DNA from: Dorea_D hominis
Lineage (GTDB): Bacteria > Bacillota > Clostridia > Lachnospirales > Lachnospiraceae
Direction: 5' to 3'
DNA: 64,000 nt
NCBI RefSeq assembly: GCF_014287705.1
Contig: NZ_JACOOY010000001.1
Location: 231,602 to 295,601 of the forward strand
A program made the translations under genes and the position numbers. The first letter of the stretch is position 1. The number at the start of each line of letters is the position of its first letter. The notes below the pieces were generated by a model. It did not search any database. It was not told the origin of the DNA and saw nothing but the letters and a program-made list of their open reading frames with translations. Positions 40,655-49,696 of this stretch are shown here, piece by piece.

Positions 40655-40681
40655 TTTAACACCTCCATGTGCCTCTCCGTA

Positions 40682-41137
40682 CTACTTTTTCCGGCATTTT
40701 TTACACTGTCCGTAGAATTTCAGCTCATGGTCCAACACATGGAATCCTGTCTCTTCCTCAATATGACGTTCTAGTCCGTCCAGCAGATCGTCCCTGAAAG
40801 GGAACACTTTTCCACATGTTTTACAGATCAGATGATGGTGATGATGGTGTGGCTCACCCTCTCCGTCATTTGCCTCACCAATCTCATATCGCACACATCC
40901 GTCATCCAGATTGATCTTATCCACCAACTGCATCTCGAGCAAAAGCTGCACTGTCCTGTATATCGTCGCCAGTCCAATCTCCGGATAGTCTTCTTTTACA
41001 AGTTCATAGATATCCTCCGCAGTCATGTGTCTGTCCCGATGTGCGGCAAGGACTTCCAGAACGAGCAATCTCTGGTTTGTAACTTTCAAACCTTTTTCTT
41101 TCAGCATTTGTTTAAACTTTTCCTGACTGATAGACAT
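40682..41137 (-). CDS. Fur-family metal-dependent repressor
   Basis: A 151-residue Fur-family regulator: MSISQEKFKQMLKEKGLKVTNQRLLVLEVLAAH, ATIYRTVQLLLEMQLVDKI, then PHHHHHHLICKTCGKVFPF with six consecutive histidines at the regulatory metal site, and two CxxC motifs (CKTC, CKKC) for structural zinc. I cannot tell Fur, Zur or PerR apart from sequence alone. ATG at 41137 has AAAGG 10 bases upstream. An eight-residue longer frame overlaps the preceding gene. Confidence 0.93.
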   Translation of the reverse strand: MSISQEKFKQMLKEKGLKVTNQRLLVLEVLAAHRDRHMTAEDIYELVKEDYPEIGLATIYRTVQLLLEMQLVDKINLDDGCVRYEIGEANDGEGEPHHHHHHLICKTCGKVFPFRDDLLDGLERHIEEETGFHVLDHELKFYGQCKKCRKK

Positions 41138-41144
41138 AAAGTTC

Positions 41145-41405
41145 TTACCTTTCAATCTCAATATCTTCCAGTAACTCCTCGAACACTTTTAAAATTGCTG
41201 ACAATTCTTTCTCGTCTTCTACAATCTCATAAATGCTCTCTTTTTCTTCTTCCGCTGATGTATCTTTTAAAATTAAACACTCTGCATCGTCTTCTTCTGA
41301 ATCCGTCACAAGAATGTAAGACACTCCATTTAATTTCGTCTGTTCCAGCACAAAGAATTCTGTCTCTTCCTGCAGTTCATCCGATGTAAATCTTATTTTT
41401 TCCAT
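41145..41405 (-). CDS. DUF1292 protein
   Basis: An 86-residue very acidic protein: MEKIRFTSDELQEETEFFVLEQTKLNGVSYILVTDSEEDDAECLILKDTS. This is the DUF1292 pattern (YrzB-like), almost always found between yqgF and neighbouring genes in Firmicutes. Function unknown. It sits 12 bases after yqgF. Confidence 0.9.
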   Translation of the reverse strand: MEKIRFTSDELQEETEFFVLEQTKLNGVSYILVTDSEEDDAECLILKDTSAEEEKESIYEIVEDEKELSAILKVFEELLEDIEIER

Positions 41406-41417
41406 ACAAAAAACACC

Positions 41418-41840
41418 TCACGACTTTACCGAGTCCAAGTATCCCTGCAAAATAAATACTGCAGCAATTTTATCGATATATTTTTTGCGGTCCTCTCGTC
41501 TGATATTGCTTTCGATCAGGGTACGTTCCGCTTCCATTGTTGTAAGTCTTTCGTCCCACATCTGCACTTCCAGACCTGTCCGTCTTTTTAACATCTCTGC
41601 GAATTCCATTGACTTCTCAGCTCTGATTCCAATGTCATTGTTCATATGCTTTGGCAACCCGATGACGATCTTCTCCACTTGATACTCTTCGATCAGAGCC
41701 TCAATTCTTGCACAGGTCTTACGCAGCTTGTTCTCATCTTTGCGTGTAATTGTCTCAATTCCCTGCGCAGTAATGCCAAGTGGATCGCTGATTGCAACGC
41801 CCACCGTCTTCGAGCCGTAATCCAGTCCCATTATTCTCAT
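41418..41840 (-). CDS. ruvX: YqgF/RuvX Holliday junction resolvase-like nuclease
   Basis: A 140-residue protein: MRIMGLDYGSKTVGVAISDPLGITAQG, EKIVIGLPKHMNNDIG, WDERLTTMEAERTLIE and KKYIDKIAAVFILQGYLD, the full YqgF RNase-H-like fold. In E. coli it works in 16S rRNA maturation. The start at 41840 overlaps the region just after ireB. A GTG at 41855 is less likely as it lies inside ireB. Confidence 0.93.
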   Translation of the reverse strand: MRIMGLDYGSKTVGVAISDPLGITAQGIETITRKDENKLRKTCARIEALIEEYQVEKIVIGLPKHMNNDIGIRAEKSMEFAEMLKRRTGLEVQMWDERLTTMEAERTLIESNIRREDRKKYIDKIAAVFILQGYLDSVKS

Positions 41841-41845
41841 AGATA

Positions 41846-42109
41846 TTATACCCACTTGTTGTGCTCAATATACGTCTTGAGCATCTCTTCCACCAGTTCG
41901 TCCCGCTCCATCTTCATGATCAGGCTTCTGGCTCCGTTATAACTTGTAATATAAGTCGGATCTCCTGACATAATATATCCAACGATCTGGTTGACCGGAT
42001 TGTATCCCTTCTCAACCAATGCCCGATAGACAATTTCCAGAATATCTTTTGCCTGAATCTGCGGGCCGCTTTCTACCTGGAAAAACTGTGTACTGCTTAA
42101 ATCTTTCAT
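41846..42109 (-). CDS. ireB: IreB family regulatory phosphoprotein (UPF0297)
   Basis: An 87-residue protein: MKDLSSTQFFQVESGPQIQAKDILEIVYRALVEKGYNPVNQIVGYIMSGDPTYITSYNGARSLIMKMERDELVEEMLK. It is the IreB/YrzL family, phosphorylated by the PASTA kinase IreK on the N-terminal threonine in enterococci, where it affects cephalosporin tolerance. Its neighbours ruvX and DUF1292 are the standard trio. AAGGA lies 9 bases before the ATG. Confidence 0.95.
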   Translation of the reverse strand: MKDLSSTQFFQVESGPQIQAKDILEIVYRALVEKGYNPVNQIVGYIMSGDPTYITSYNGARSLIMKMERDELVEEMLKTYIEHNKWV

Positions 42110-42167
42110 ATACTCACGTCCTTCAAAAATACTTTTCATTTTATTCTAACTTATTAACACCGAAAAT

Positions 42168-43448
42168 TCAATGTATTATTTGCAAACGGCTCTCAATTTC
42201 TACATTTATGAGCTGATTTGCCAGATTTTTTTCTGTTTTATATCCAATTTTTACATATTCCTTCGTATGCCCGATCCGCCAGATTCCGTCTTCTCTCTCT
42301 ATAGCTTCTTCCATCAGCACTTCCTGTGTAGTTCCGATCAGTTCTTCCTCAAAGCGGCTCTGTTTCTCTTCACTTAATGCAATCAGTACTTTGCTTCGCT
42401 CTGCCTTAATCTGCTCCGGTACCTGATCCGGCATAACGGCAGCTTTTGTACCTTCTCTTCTAGAATATTTAAAAATATGTGTCTCATAGAAATCCATGCT
42501 GTCTACAAACGCCCTGGACTCTTCAAATTCTTCCGGTGTCTCTCCCGGGAATCCAGTGATCACATCGGTTGTAAGTGCCGGATGTGCAAAATATTTGCGC
42601 AGGAGCTGACATTTTGCAGCATATTCTTCTGCCGTATATCTACGATTCATTCTGCGAAGTGTCGCATTACATCCGCTTTGCAGAGACAGGTGAAAATGTG
42701 GGCACACCTTCGGCAGTGCGGAAATCGTCCGGACAAACTCTTCCGTGATAATCCCCGGTTCCAGTGAGCCAAGACGGATACGGTGGATTCCATCCACTTC
42801 GTGTACAGCCAGAATAAGAGAAAGCAGATTATCCTCTATATCTACTCCATAAGAGCTCAGATGGATTCCGGTCAGTACGACTTCCTTATAACCATTTGCA
42901 GCAAGTGTCTTTACTTCCTCGATCACATCTTCTTTGGCACGGCTTCGCACTCTTCCTCTTGCATACGGAATAATACAGTAAGAGCAGAACTGATTACATC
43001 CGTCCTGTACTTTGATATACGCTCTTGTGTGCTCTCCTGTGCGGCTCAGATGAAGATTCTCATACTCCTTTGTATGTCCGATATCAATAAGATCGGTTGT
43101 TCTTTCTCTCTCCTCTTCGTACTGTTTGAGGATCTCCACAATATCTTTCTTTTTATTATTACCAATCACAATATCAATGCAATCGTCCACTTCCTGATTC
43201 TCAGTCTGCACATAACAGCCAGTTGCCACTACGATTGCATCCGGATTCATCTTTCTTGCCTTGTGCAGCATCTGTCTGGACTTACGATCCGCAATGTTTG
43301 TAACTGTGCATGTATTGACTACATAAACATCTGCACCTTCTTTGAACGGCACGATCTCATAACCGTTTTTTTCCAGAAGCTCCTGCATGGCTTCTGTTTC
43401 ATATGCATTTACTTTACATCCAAGATTATGCAATGCTGCTTTCTTCAT
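42168..43448 (-). CDS. mtaB: tRNA t6A37 methylthiotransferase MtaB
   Basis: A 426-residue radical-SAM methylthiotransferase: N-terminal UPF0004 domain with LGCKVNAYETEAM and VVNTCTVTNIADRKSR, radical-SAM cluster QDGCNQFCSYCIIPYARGRVRSR, and a C-terminal TRAM domain. MtaB converts t6A37 to ms2t6A37 in tRNA. Complete. Confidence 0.96.
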   Translation of the reverse strand: MKKAALHNLGCKVNAYETEAMQELLEKNGYEIVPFKEGADVYVVNTCTVTNIADRKSRQMLHKARKMNPDAIVVATGCYVQTENQEVDDCIDIVIGNNKKKDIVEILKQYEEERERTTDLIDIGHTKEYENLHLSRTGEHTRAYIKVQDGCNQFCSYCIIPYARGRVRSRAKEDVIEEVKTLAANGYKEVVLTGIHLSSYGVDIEDNLLSLILAVHEVDGIHRIRLGSLEPGIITEEFVRTISALPKVCPHFHLSLQSGCNATLRRMNRRYTAEEYAAKCQLLRKYFAHPALTTDVITGFPGETPEEFEESRAFVDSMDFYETHIFKYSRREGTKAAVMPDQVPEQIKAERSKVLIALSEEKQSRFEEELIGTTQEVLMEEAIEREDGIWRIGHTKEYVKIGYKTEKNLANQLINVEIESRLQIIH

Positions 43449-43482
43449 AATTTTCTTTTTCCCTCTCTTTACAAATTATTCC

Positions 43483-43511
43483 TTGACTTTTTGACTACAA
43501 AAAACTAAGAT
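43483..43511 (+). promoter_or_regulatory. Promoter of the HPr-like gene
   Basis: TTGACT at 43483-43488 and TAAGAT at 43506-43511 with a 17-base spacer, 39 bases before the ATG. It is divergent from mtaB. Confidence 0.6.
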
Positions 43512-43550
43512 AAACGTGTAGAAAAAAATGAAACCAAGGAGGTATATTCA

Positions 43551-43787
43551 ATGAAAACAGTTAAAATTTCTTTGAATTCCATTGACAAAGTAAAATCTTT
43601 CGTAAATGAAATCACAAAATATGATTATGATTTTGATTTAGTATCCGGCAGATACGTGATCGATGCCAAATCCATCATGGGTATCTTCAGTCTGGATTTA
43701 TCTAAGAGCATTGACCTCAACATCCATGCTGATGACAACGAAATCGACAAGATCCTCGAAACATTAAAACCATACATCGTAGAGTAA
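43551..43787 (+). CDS. HPr-like protein lacking the phosphorylation histidine
   Basis: A 78-residue protein with the size and strand-helix order of HPr. The regulatory-serine region is kept as DAKSIMGIFSLDLSKS (Ser near residue 46), followed by IDLNIHADDNE. At the place where HPr has G-L-H-A-R-P there is SIDKVKS, so the catalytic His15 is missing and it cannot carry phosphate for the PTS in the usual way. A regulatory role like that of Crh, through the serine, is possible. It has its own promoter and terminator. Confidence 0.8.
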   Translation: MKTVKISLNSIDKVKSFVNEITKYDYDFDLVSGRYVIDAKSIMGIFSLDLSKSIDLNIHADDNEIDKILETLKPYIVE

Positions 43788-43802
43788 TTATTTTTAACCT
43801 TT

Positions 43803-43832
43803 AAAAGAATGTGCCGGAGCACATTCTTTTTT
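43803..43832. terminator. Bidirectional terminator
   Basis: AAAAGAATGTGC-cgga-GCACATTCTTTTTT, a 12-bp stem between the converging HPr-like gene and thiI, with A and T runs on both sides. Confidence 0.9.
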
Positions 43833-43835
43833 GTT

Positions 43836-45020
43836 TTACGGTGTTACTTCAATCACTTCTACTGTATCGATTGCTTCCTGAACCATAGCATCGATCTTCT
43901 CAGCCAATTTCTCCTCTGATCTGCGAATCACTTCTATATTCGGCTTTGTAACCGGATGTTTAGCCACAAAAATCGTACAGCAGTCTTCGTACGGCTGAAT
44001 CGATGTCTCATAAGTGTCGATCTTCTCTGAAATATCTACAATCTCCTGTTTGTCAAATCCAATGACCGGACGATATACCGGAAGTGTGCATACATCATTT
44101 GTCGCTGCAAGGCTATGCATTGTCTGACTTGCGACCTGACCAATGCTCTCTCCTGTGATCATTCCAAGACATCCGTCTGCTTTTGCAAAATGTTCTGCGA
44201 TCCGCATCATATAACGACGCATAATGATCGTCAGCTCATCATGCGGACACTGATCATAAATATAGAGCTGGATATCTGTAAAGTTTACCACATGAAGCTT
44301 GATCGGTCCGGAATATCTTGCTACAATCTTTGCAAGGTCTACAACCTTCTGCTTTGCACGTTCACTTGTATACGGTGGTGCATGGAAATAAGTTGCTTCC
44401 AGTCCAACTCCACGTTTGGAGATCATATAACCGGCAACCGGGCTGTCAATGCCGCCTGACAGAAGAAGCATGGCACTTCCATTTGTTCCAACCGGCATTC
44501 CACCTGCTCCCGGAATGATCTGTGAATACACATAAATCTCATTACGTACTTCAACATGCAGCATCACATCTGGTTTGTGCACATCTACATGTGTCTCCGG
44601 GAATGCATCCAGAATTGCCTCTCCCAGATCACAGTTGATCTCCATGGAAGTCTTCGGGTAAGATTTTCTCGCTCTTCTTGCTTCCACTTTGAAAGAAAGC
44701 TTCTTATCCGGATATACTTCATCCATATATGCAACGACATCTTTTTTCAACTGGTCAAAGCCCTGATCTTCCATACGGACAACCGGACAGATACCTACCA
44801 GTCCGAACACTCTTTTTAAATGCTCTACTGTATCGTCATAATCATATTCACCTTCACAGTCCACATAAATACGTGCCTGTGATTTATAAACATTGAAAGT
44901 TCCTTCTACATCTTTTAAAGCGTAACGCACCTGTCTTACAAGTGCATCTTCAAAAAGATAACGGTTCTTTCCTTTAATTCCAATCTCTCCATATTTTAAC
45001 AAAAAAGTATGAAATCTCAT
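43836..45020 (-). CDS. thiI: tRNA 4-thiouridine synthase ThiI
   Basis: A 394-residue protein with the ferredoxin-like and THUMP parts (residues 1-165), a PP-loop LLSGGIDSPVAGYMISKRG, and MTGESIGQVASQTM. The C-terminal rhodanese domain of E. coli ThiI is absent, as is usual in Firmicutes. It adds sulfur to U8 of tRNA. The adjacent cysteine desulfurase probably provides the sulfur. Confidence 0.96.
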   Translation of the reverse strand: MRFHTFLLKYGEIGIKGKNRYLFEDALVRQVRYALKDVEGTFNVYKSQARIYVDCEGEYDYDDTVEHLKRVFGLVGICPVVRMEDQGFDQLKKDVVAYMDEVYPDKKLSFKVEARRARKSYPKTSMEINCDLGEAILDAFPETHVDVHKPDVMLHVEVRNEIYVYSQIIPGAGGMPVGTNGSAMLLLSGGIDSPVAGYMISKRGVGLEATYFHAPPYTSERAKQKVVDLAKIVARYSGPIKLHVVNFTDIQLYIYDQCPHDELTIIMRRYMMRIAEHFAKADGCLGMITGESIGQVASQTMHSLAATNDVCTLPVYRPVIGFDKQEIVDISEKIDTYETSIQPYEDCCTIFVAKHPVTKPNIEVIRRSEEKLAEKIDAMVQEAIDTVEVIEVTP

Positions 45021-45049
45021 CTTATGTCTCCTTTTCGCTTCCGGACCGG

Positions 45050-46207
45050 TTAGTGTCTGGTATATTTTCTAAGCACCGGTACTATATTATAAAGGGTATC
45101 CAAAGTATAGTCAATCTCTTCTGATGTAGTAAATTCCGACATACTGAAGCGAAGTGTGGCATCTAAAAATTCCTGCCCTGCTCCGATTCCTTTTAACACG
45201 CCGCTCACCTGCGGATGGTTGGAAGCGCAGGCAGATCCGGAGGATACATAGATTCCCTTTTCCTCCAGTGCATGCAGGAGCACTTCGCTTCGGATACCTG
45301 CAAATCCGACACTGATAATATGCGGCGCACTCGTCTCATCATAGAGCCCATGGATCGTCGTATTTTCAATCCTGGCAATTCCTTCGATGAAATGCTCTTT
45401 CAGCTTACGCATCTTCTGCACTTTTTCATCCAGATCCTCGTAAATTGTCTTCGCTGCAAGAGACAGTCCTGCAATACCCGGAACGTTTTCCGTACCGGAG
45501 CGGATATTCTTCTGCTGTTCTCCTCCAAACAGAATTGGTTTGATCTTCACTTTGCTGTCAATATACAGCACTCCTGTTCCTTTCGGTCCATGAATCTTAT
45601 GACCGCTGATGGAGCAGAGATCTACACCCAGTTTCTTCGGATGGATCCTGTATTTGCCAAATCCCTGTACTGCATCTACATGAAACAGAATATTTTTATT
45701 ATATGCTTTCACAATACTTGCCGCTTCTGCGACCGGCTGTACAGAACCAACTTCATTATTTACATACATCACAGACACCAGTATCGTTTCATCACAGAGT
45801 GCCTCCTTCAATGCCTCTAACTGCACTCTTCCATAACGGTCAACCGGAAGAAATGTAACCCGGAATCCCTGTTCTTCCAGATAGCGCATCGTATTGATGA
45901 TCGCAGGATGTTCAATTCCTGTCGTGATCAGATGATTACCTGCGCGTCTGTTTGCCATTGCTGTTCCGATCAGAGCCAGATTATCACTCTCTGTTCCTCC
46001 AGATGTGAAAAATATTTCTTTTTCCTGTACTTTTAAAAGTCTGGCAAATGTCTCTTTTGTATCTTTTATATATTGTTCTGCTTCAACGCCTTTTCTGTGC
46101 AGAGAAGATGGATTGCCATAATCTTCGCACATCACATGCGCAACCAGTTTTCCGACACTGTCGTAAGCTCTGGTTGTTGCTGAATTGTCCAGATAAACTT
46201 CTTTCAT
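45050..46207 (-). CDS. Cysteine desulfurase (NifS/IscS-like)
   Basis: A 385-residue PLP enzyme: YLDNSATTRAYDSV, FTSGGTESDNLALIG, HVDAVQGFGKYR, SISGHKIHGPKGTG (PLP lysine), and SSGSACASNHPQVSGVL with the catalytic cysteine. It removes sulfur from cysteine as a persulfide. It is located 29 bases upstream of thiI, so tRNA thiolation is the likely main use. Confidence 0.95.
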   Translation of the reverse strand: MKEVYLDNSATTRAYDSVGKLVAHVMCEDYGNPSSLHRKGVEAEQYIKDTKETFARLLKVQEKEIFFTSGGTESDNLALIGTAMANRRAGNHLITTGIEHPAIINTMRYLEEQGFRVTFLPVDRYGRVQLEALKEALCDETILVSVMYVNNEVGSVQPVAEAASIVKAYNKNILFHVDAVQGFGKYRIHPKKLGVDLCSISGHKIHGPKGTGVLYIDSKVKIKPILFGGEQQKNIRSGTENVPGIAGLSLAAKTIYEDLDEKVQKMRKLKEHFIEGIARIENTTIHGLYDETSAPHIISVGFAGIRSEVLLHALEEKGIYVSSGSACASNHPQVSGVLKGIGAGQEFLDATLRFSMSEFTTSEEIDYTLDTLYNIVPVLRKYTRH

Positions 46208-46246
46208 GTTCTTCTCTCCTGCTTATTTTCACTATTAGCTTATGTA

Positions 46247-46984
46247 TCATTCTTCCAAATGGAACATAAGTACCGACAACGTTGTAAGTCCCGCTGTCTC
46301 CGTTCTTAAAATCCTCTTTCCCAGTGTGATCGTATGTGCGCCTGCCGCCAGTGCCTGTTCGATCTCTGCTTCTTCAAATCCGCCTTCCGGTCCGATAAAT
46401 ATCCCAACGCTCTGCCCCGGCCATATTTTCTCAAGAAGTGTTTTTGTCTCTTTCATACCTTCTGCACATTCATACGGTACGAGAATGACATCCAGCTGCT
46501 TTGCCTGTTCCAGTGCTTCTTTAAATGTACACACCGGTATAACTTCCGGGATTACACTCCGACCGGACTGCTTTGCCGCACTTCTGGAAATTTCCTGCCA
46601 TCGTTCCTGCTTCTTTGCTGCCTTTTTCGCATCCAATTTTACAACGCAGCGCTTCATGGAAACCGGAACAATCTGATAAGCTCCAAGTTCTACCGACTTC
46701 TGCACGATCCACTCCATCTTTTCCTGCTTTGGCAGTCCCTGGAACAGATAAATTCTGGATGGAAGTTCTGTACTGCTCTCTTCCTGCGATTCTATTTTAA
46801 GTACGGCCTCCTTATCTTCATAAGAATCAATCACACACTGGTATGTCTTTCCGGCTCCGTCACTGACTGTCACACGTTCCCCCGCATGCATACGCAGAAC
46901 GTTCTTCATATGATTCACATCCGAACCATTCAGACGTATCCACTCACCTTCTGCCTGGGACGGTTCAATAAAAAAATGCTGCAT
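46247..46984 (-). CDS. rsmE: 16S rRNA m3U1498 methyltransferase RsmE
   Basis: A 245-residue SPOUT methyltransferase: N-terminal PUA-like domain (VNHMKNVLRMHAGERVTVSDG), VQKSVELGAYQIVPVSMKRCV, IGPEGGFEEAEIEQALAAGAHTITLGKRILRTETAGL, the knot with SAM site. It methylates U1498 in 16S rRNA. It follows prmA, a frequent pairing. Confidence 0.95.
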   Translation of the reverse strand: MQHFFIEPSQAEGEWIRLNGSDVNHMKNVLRMHAGERVTVSDGAGKTYQCVIDSYEDKEAVLKIESQEESSTELPSRIYLFQGLPKQEKMEWIVQKSVELGAYQIVPVSMKRCVVKLDAKKAAKKQERWQEISRSAAKQSGRSVIPEVIPVCTFKEALEQAKQLDVILVPYECAEGMKETKTLLEKIWPGQSVGIFIGPEGGFEEAEIEQALAAGAHTITLGKRILRTETAGLTTLSVLMFHLEE

Positions 46985-47017
46985 CTTTTTTCTCCTGTCT
47001 GAGCTGCCTGTTTTTAT

Positions 47018-47974
47018 TTATGCATTTTTACGTGCGACAACAGAAACCCATTCCCCCTGGTGGTTCACTTCCAGGACTTCCAGTCCTGCCGCCTTTACAG
47101 CCTCTGTTACAACTGTTTCTTTGTCCTCAATGATACCACTTGTAATATATACAGCTCCCGGTTTCATCTGGTGTACGATTACCGGAGTCAGTGGCTCCAG
47201 AACATCCGCAAGGATGTTAGCAAGTACAATGTCGTATTTTTCATATCCGACAGCATCCTGCACGTCTTTATCATCAATAATATTACCGATCATAACTTTA
47301 TATTGATCTTTTGCTATACCGTTTACTTCCATATTTTCATGGGTGGCATCAAGCGCACACGGATCAAGATCTGTTCCGATGGAATGTCCTGCACCAAACT
47401 TCAGTGCAAGCATACCCAGGATACCACTTCCGCATCCTACATCCAGAACAAGATCTCCATTTTTTACATACTTTCTCAGCGCACGGATACAAAGTTGTGT
47501 TGTTTCATGCATTCCTGTACCAAAAGCTGTACCCGGATCAATGTGGATCACCAGTTTATCACTGTCTTCTGCTTTTACATCTTCCCAGGATGGAATTACA
47601 AGGATATCATCAATATAGAACTGATGGAAATACTGTTTCCAGTTATTTACCCAGTCCACATCTTCTGTCTCGGATTCCTCAATCGTTGCATCTCCTACAT
47701 CTACATATGCACGCATCTGTTCCATTTCTTCCCTTACCTGTGCAAGGATCGTTCCTGCATCCAGATCCGGGTCAAGATAAAATGTGAGATAGGCAACTCC
47801 GTCATCTTCCGGAATATCTGGTAATATATCCACAAACATCTGCTCTTTGTCCTGCTGTGTAAGCGGGATCTTATCTTCAATCTGCACGCCTTCGATTCCA
47901 AGATCCGCCAGCATGCTGCTAACAATATCTTCTGCTTCAGTTGTTGTTTTTAATCGGAATTGATTCCATTTCAT
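47018..47974 (-). CDS. prmA: Ribosomal protein L11 methyltransferase
   Basis: A 318-residue protein starting MKWNQFRLKTTTEAEDIVSSML (AAGGAG 8 bases upstream), with DPGTAFGTGMHETTQLCIR, LDVGCGSGILGMLALKFGA (SAM loop) and LANILADVLEPLTP (N-P-P-Y-like site as N-I-L). It trimethylates L11. The frame extends 31 codons further upstream without a ribosome site. Confidence 0.95.
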   Translation of the reverse strand: MKWNQFRLKTTTEAEDIVSSMLADLGIEGVQIEDKIPLTQQDKEQMFVDILPDIPEDDGVAYLTFYLDPDLDAGTILAQVREEMEQMRAYVDVGDATIEESETEDVDWVNNWKQYFHQFYIDDILVIPSWEDVKAEDSDKLVIHIDPGTAFGTGMHETTQLCIRALRKYVKNGDLVLDVGCGSGILGMLALKFGAGHSIGTDLDPCALDATHENMEVNGIAKDQYKVMIGNIIDDKDVQDAVGYEKYDIVLANILADVLEPLTPVIVHQMKPGAVYITSGIIEDKETVVTEAVKAAGLEVLEVNHQGEWVSVVARKNA

Positions 47975-48069
47975 GATTTTCTCTCCTTCATACAATATAT
48001 CATCCGTTATATTAACATTGCTCAAAAGCTCCAGCTCTTCCAAACCCAGGAACAGCCAGAGCTTCATAA

Positions 48070-49668
48070 TTAATCAAGGTCAATGAAATCCACCTTAAAG
48101 GTATCATCATCTTCCATATGCCCTCTCTTCTTTTTCGGTGTCTCTCCGAGAAGATCATCTAAATCATCAATCGTAAGTTCTTCTCTTGGAGTATATCCGG
48201 CAAATACATTTTTATCCAGATTGCCGTAATCATCCTCTTCATAAGTAATCTCTCCGAATTCGTCTTCGTCATAAGCATCGTATTCGTCTTCAAAATCATC
48301 TTCGTCATAAGCATCTTCATACGCGTCTTCTGCATCATATGCATCATAATCATCTTCTACATATGCTTCTTCAAATGCATCTCCATCATCTACATTATCA
48401 AAATCTTCTCCGTCGTAAGTTTCAAAATCATCTTCATCTGATTGTTTTTTCTTACCAAAACGAGATTCTTTTTTATTCTTCTTTTCTTTTTTGTTTTTTA
48501 CCGGTACCGGCTCTTCTTCCACATCAATACCGTACTCATCATAAAGCTCATCTAACTCTGCGTTACGGTTATGCAGTTTGATACCAAGAATAATAAGGAT
48601 CAGTAAAAGAACAATTGCTCCGATTCCTCCTGCAAGAATAATCATCTGTAAATGATCATTTACAAATGCCGGAAGCTTGTTGGAAGTAGTTTTACTGGAT
48701 GTATCTGTCTTAGAAGTCTCAGACGGATCATCCATTCTCTGGTAAGTATTCTCCTGGGAATCATACTGATAATATCCGGTCTCGCCTTTGTTATTCATTG
48801 CATACAGGACATAATAATCTGTACTGTCACTATTCTGCCATACCGGAAATTCTTTATCATTTAAAGTCAGCTTTGCTTCCTGATAATTCGATGGAAGCTT
48901 TACTTTGGACGTATCGCTCAGCACAACAATAGATGTACTATCAGAAATACTGACTTCCTCATATGGAGAAAAAGTTGCATCTTCTTCATTATACATGAAA
49001 AAGTCACCTTTTTTATCACTGTCCATCAAATAACCAAGTGTAATGCCACTGTCTTCATTCTTCACCATCTGACGGTCTTCTCCGTCCAGTGAAACAGTCA
49101 CTCTGGAATATCCCGTCGGAACATCATTATCTGAAAATTCATCTGTCAGCGTATAAGACTTTCCATTTACTTTTACAGTCTTATCTGCTGCATTTCCAGC
49201 TTTGCTGCTCTTGGAATCACTTTTTATCTTGGATGGATCACCCGCTGCAATCTTAACTGTTGAATTCCCCTGATCCAGTGTCAGTGTCGTACCGACATCG
49301 GACGCAATCGTTGCGCCGGAAACTTCAACCTTGGTGCTTCCTTCTTTTAACGCCTGAAACTTCATTGTAAAAGAAGTTTCTGTAGAGCCGCCGGTTCCTG
49401 TATAAGTCAGTGCTCCGCCATTTTCCTTCACACCATCTCCAGATTCAAATTTCAATGAAGCCGTATCATAGCTCAACTTCACTTCCATATTTCCAAGGCT
49501 TGAACTTGTGGAGCGTACTACACATTTCACTTCTACTTCATCACCAACTGCTGTGCTTGGATCTGTAAAAGAGATTCTTCCATCTGCTGCATGTGCAACG
49601 AAAGAAAAACAAGACACGCACAGACAGAGAGTCAATAAAGCTACACTGAGTTTCTTAAATGCTTTCAT
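48070..49668 (-). CDS. Membrane-anchored cohesin-domain protein with acidic cytoplasmic tail
   Basis: A 532-residue protein: signal peptide (residues 1-28), a cohesin domain (about 30-150; ISFTDPSTAVGDEVEVKCVV, MEVKLSYDTASLKFESGDG), a second extracellular domain of unknown type (about 165-300), a serine/threonine linker, one transmembrane helix (LQMIILAGGIGAIVLLLILII, about 345-368), and a 165-residue cytoplasmic tail. The tail goes from lysine-rich to strongly acidic with D/E-Y-D-A repeats. Cohesins bind dockerins in cellulosomes, but no dockerin is seen here. The protein may be a surface receptor linked to something inside the cell. Confidence 0.75.
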   Translation of the reverse strand: MKAFKKLSVALLTLCLCVSCFSFVAHAADGRISFTDPSTAVGDEVEVKCVVRSTSSSLGNMEVKLSYDTASLKFESGDGVKENGGALTYTGTGGSTETSFTMKFQALKEGSTKVEVSGATIASDVGTTLTLDQGNSTVKIAAGDPSKIKSDSKSSKAGNAADKTVKVNGKSYTLTDEFSDNDVPTGYSRVTVSLDGEDRQMVKNEDSGITLGYLMDSDKKGDFFMYNEEDATFSPYEEVSISDSTSIVVLSDTSKVKLPSNYQEAKLTLNDKEFPVWQNSDSTDYYVLYAMNNKGETGYYQYDSQENTYQRMDDPSETSKTDTSSKTTSNKLPAFVNDHLQMIILAGGIGAIVLLLILIILGIKLHNRNAELDELYDEYGIDVEEEPVPVKNKKEKKNKKESRFGKKKQSDEDDFETYDGEDFDNVDDGDAFEEAYVEDDYDAYDAEDAYEDAYDEDDFEDEYDAYDEDEFGEITYEEDDYGNLDKNVFAGYTPREELTIDDLDDLLGETPKKKRGHMEDDDTFKVDFIDLD

Positions 49669-49696
49669 GTTCTTTCTATTCCTCCTAAATCAACTT

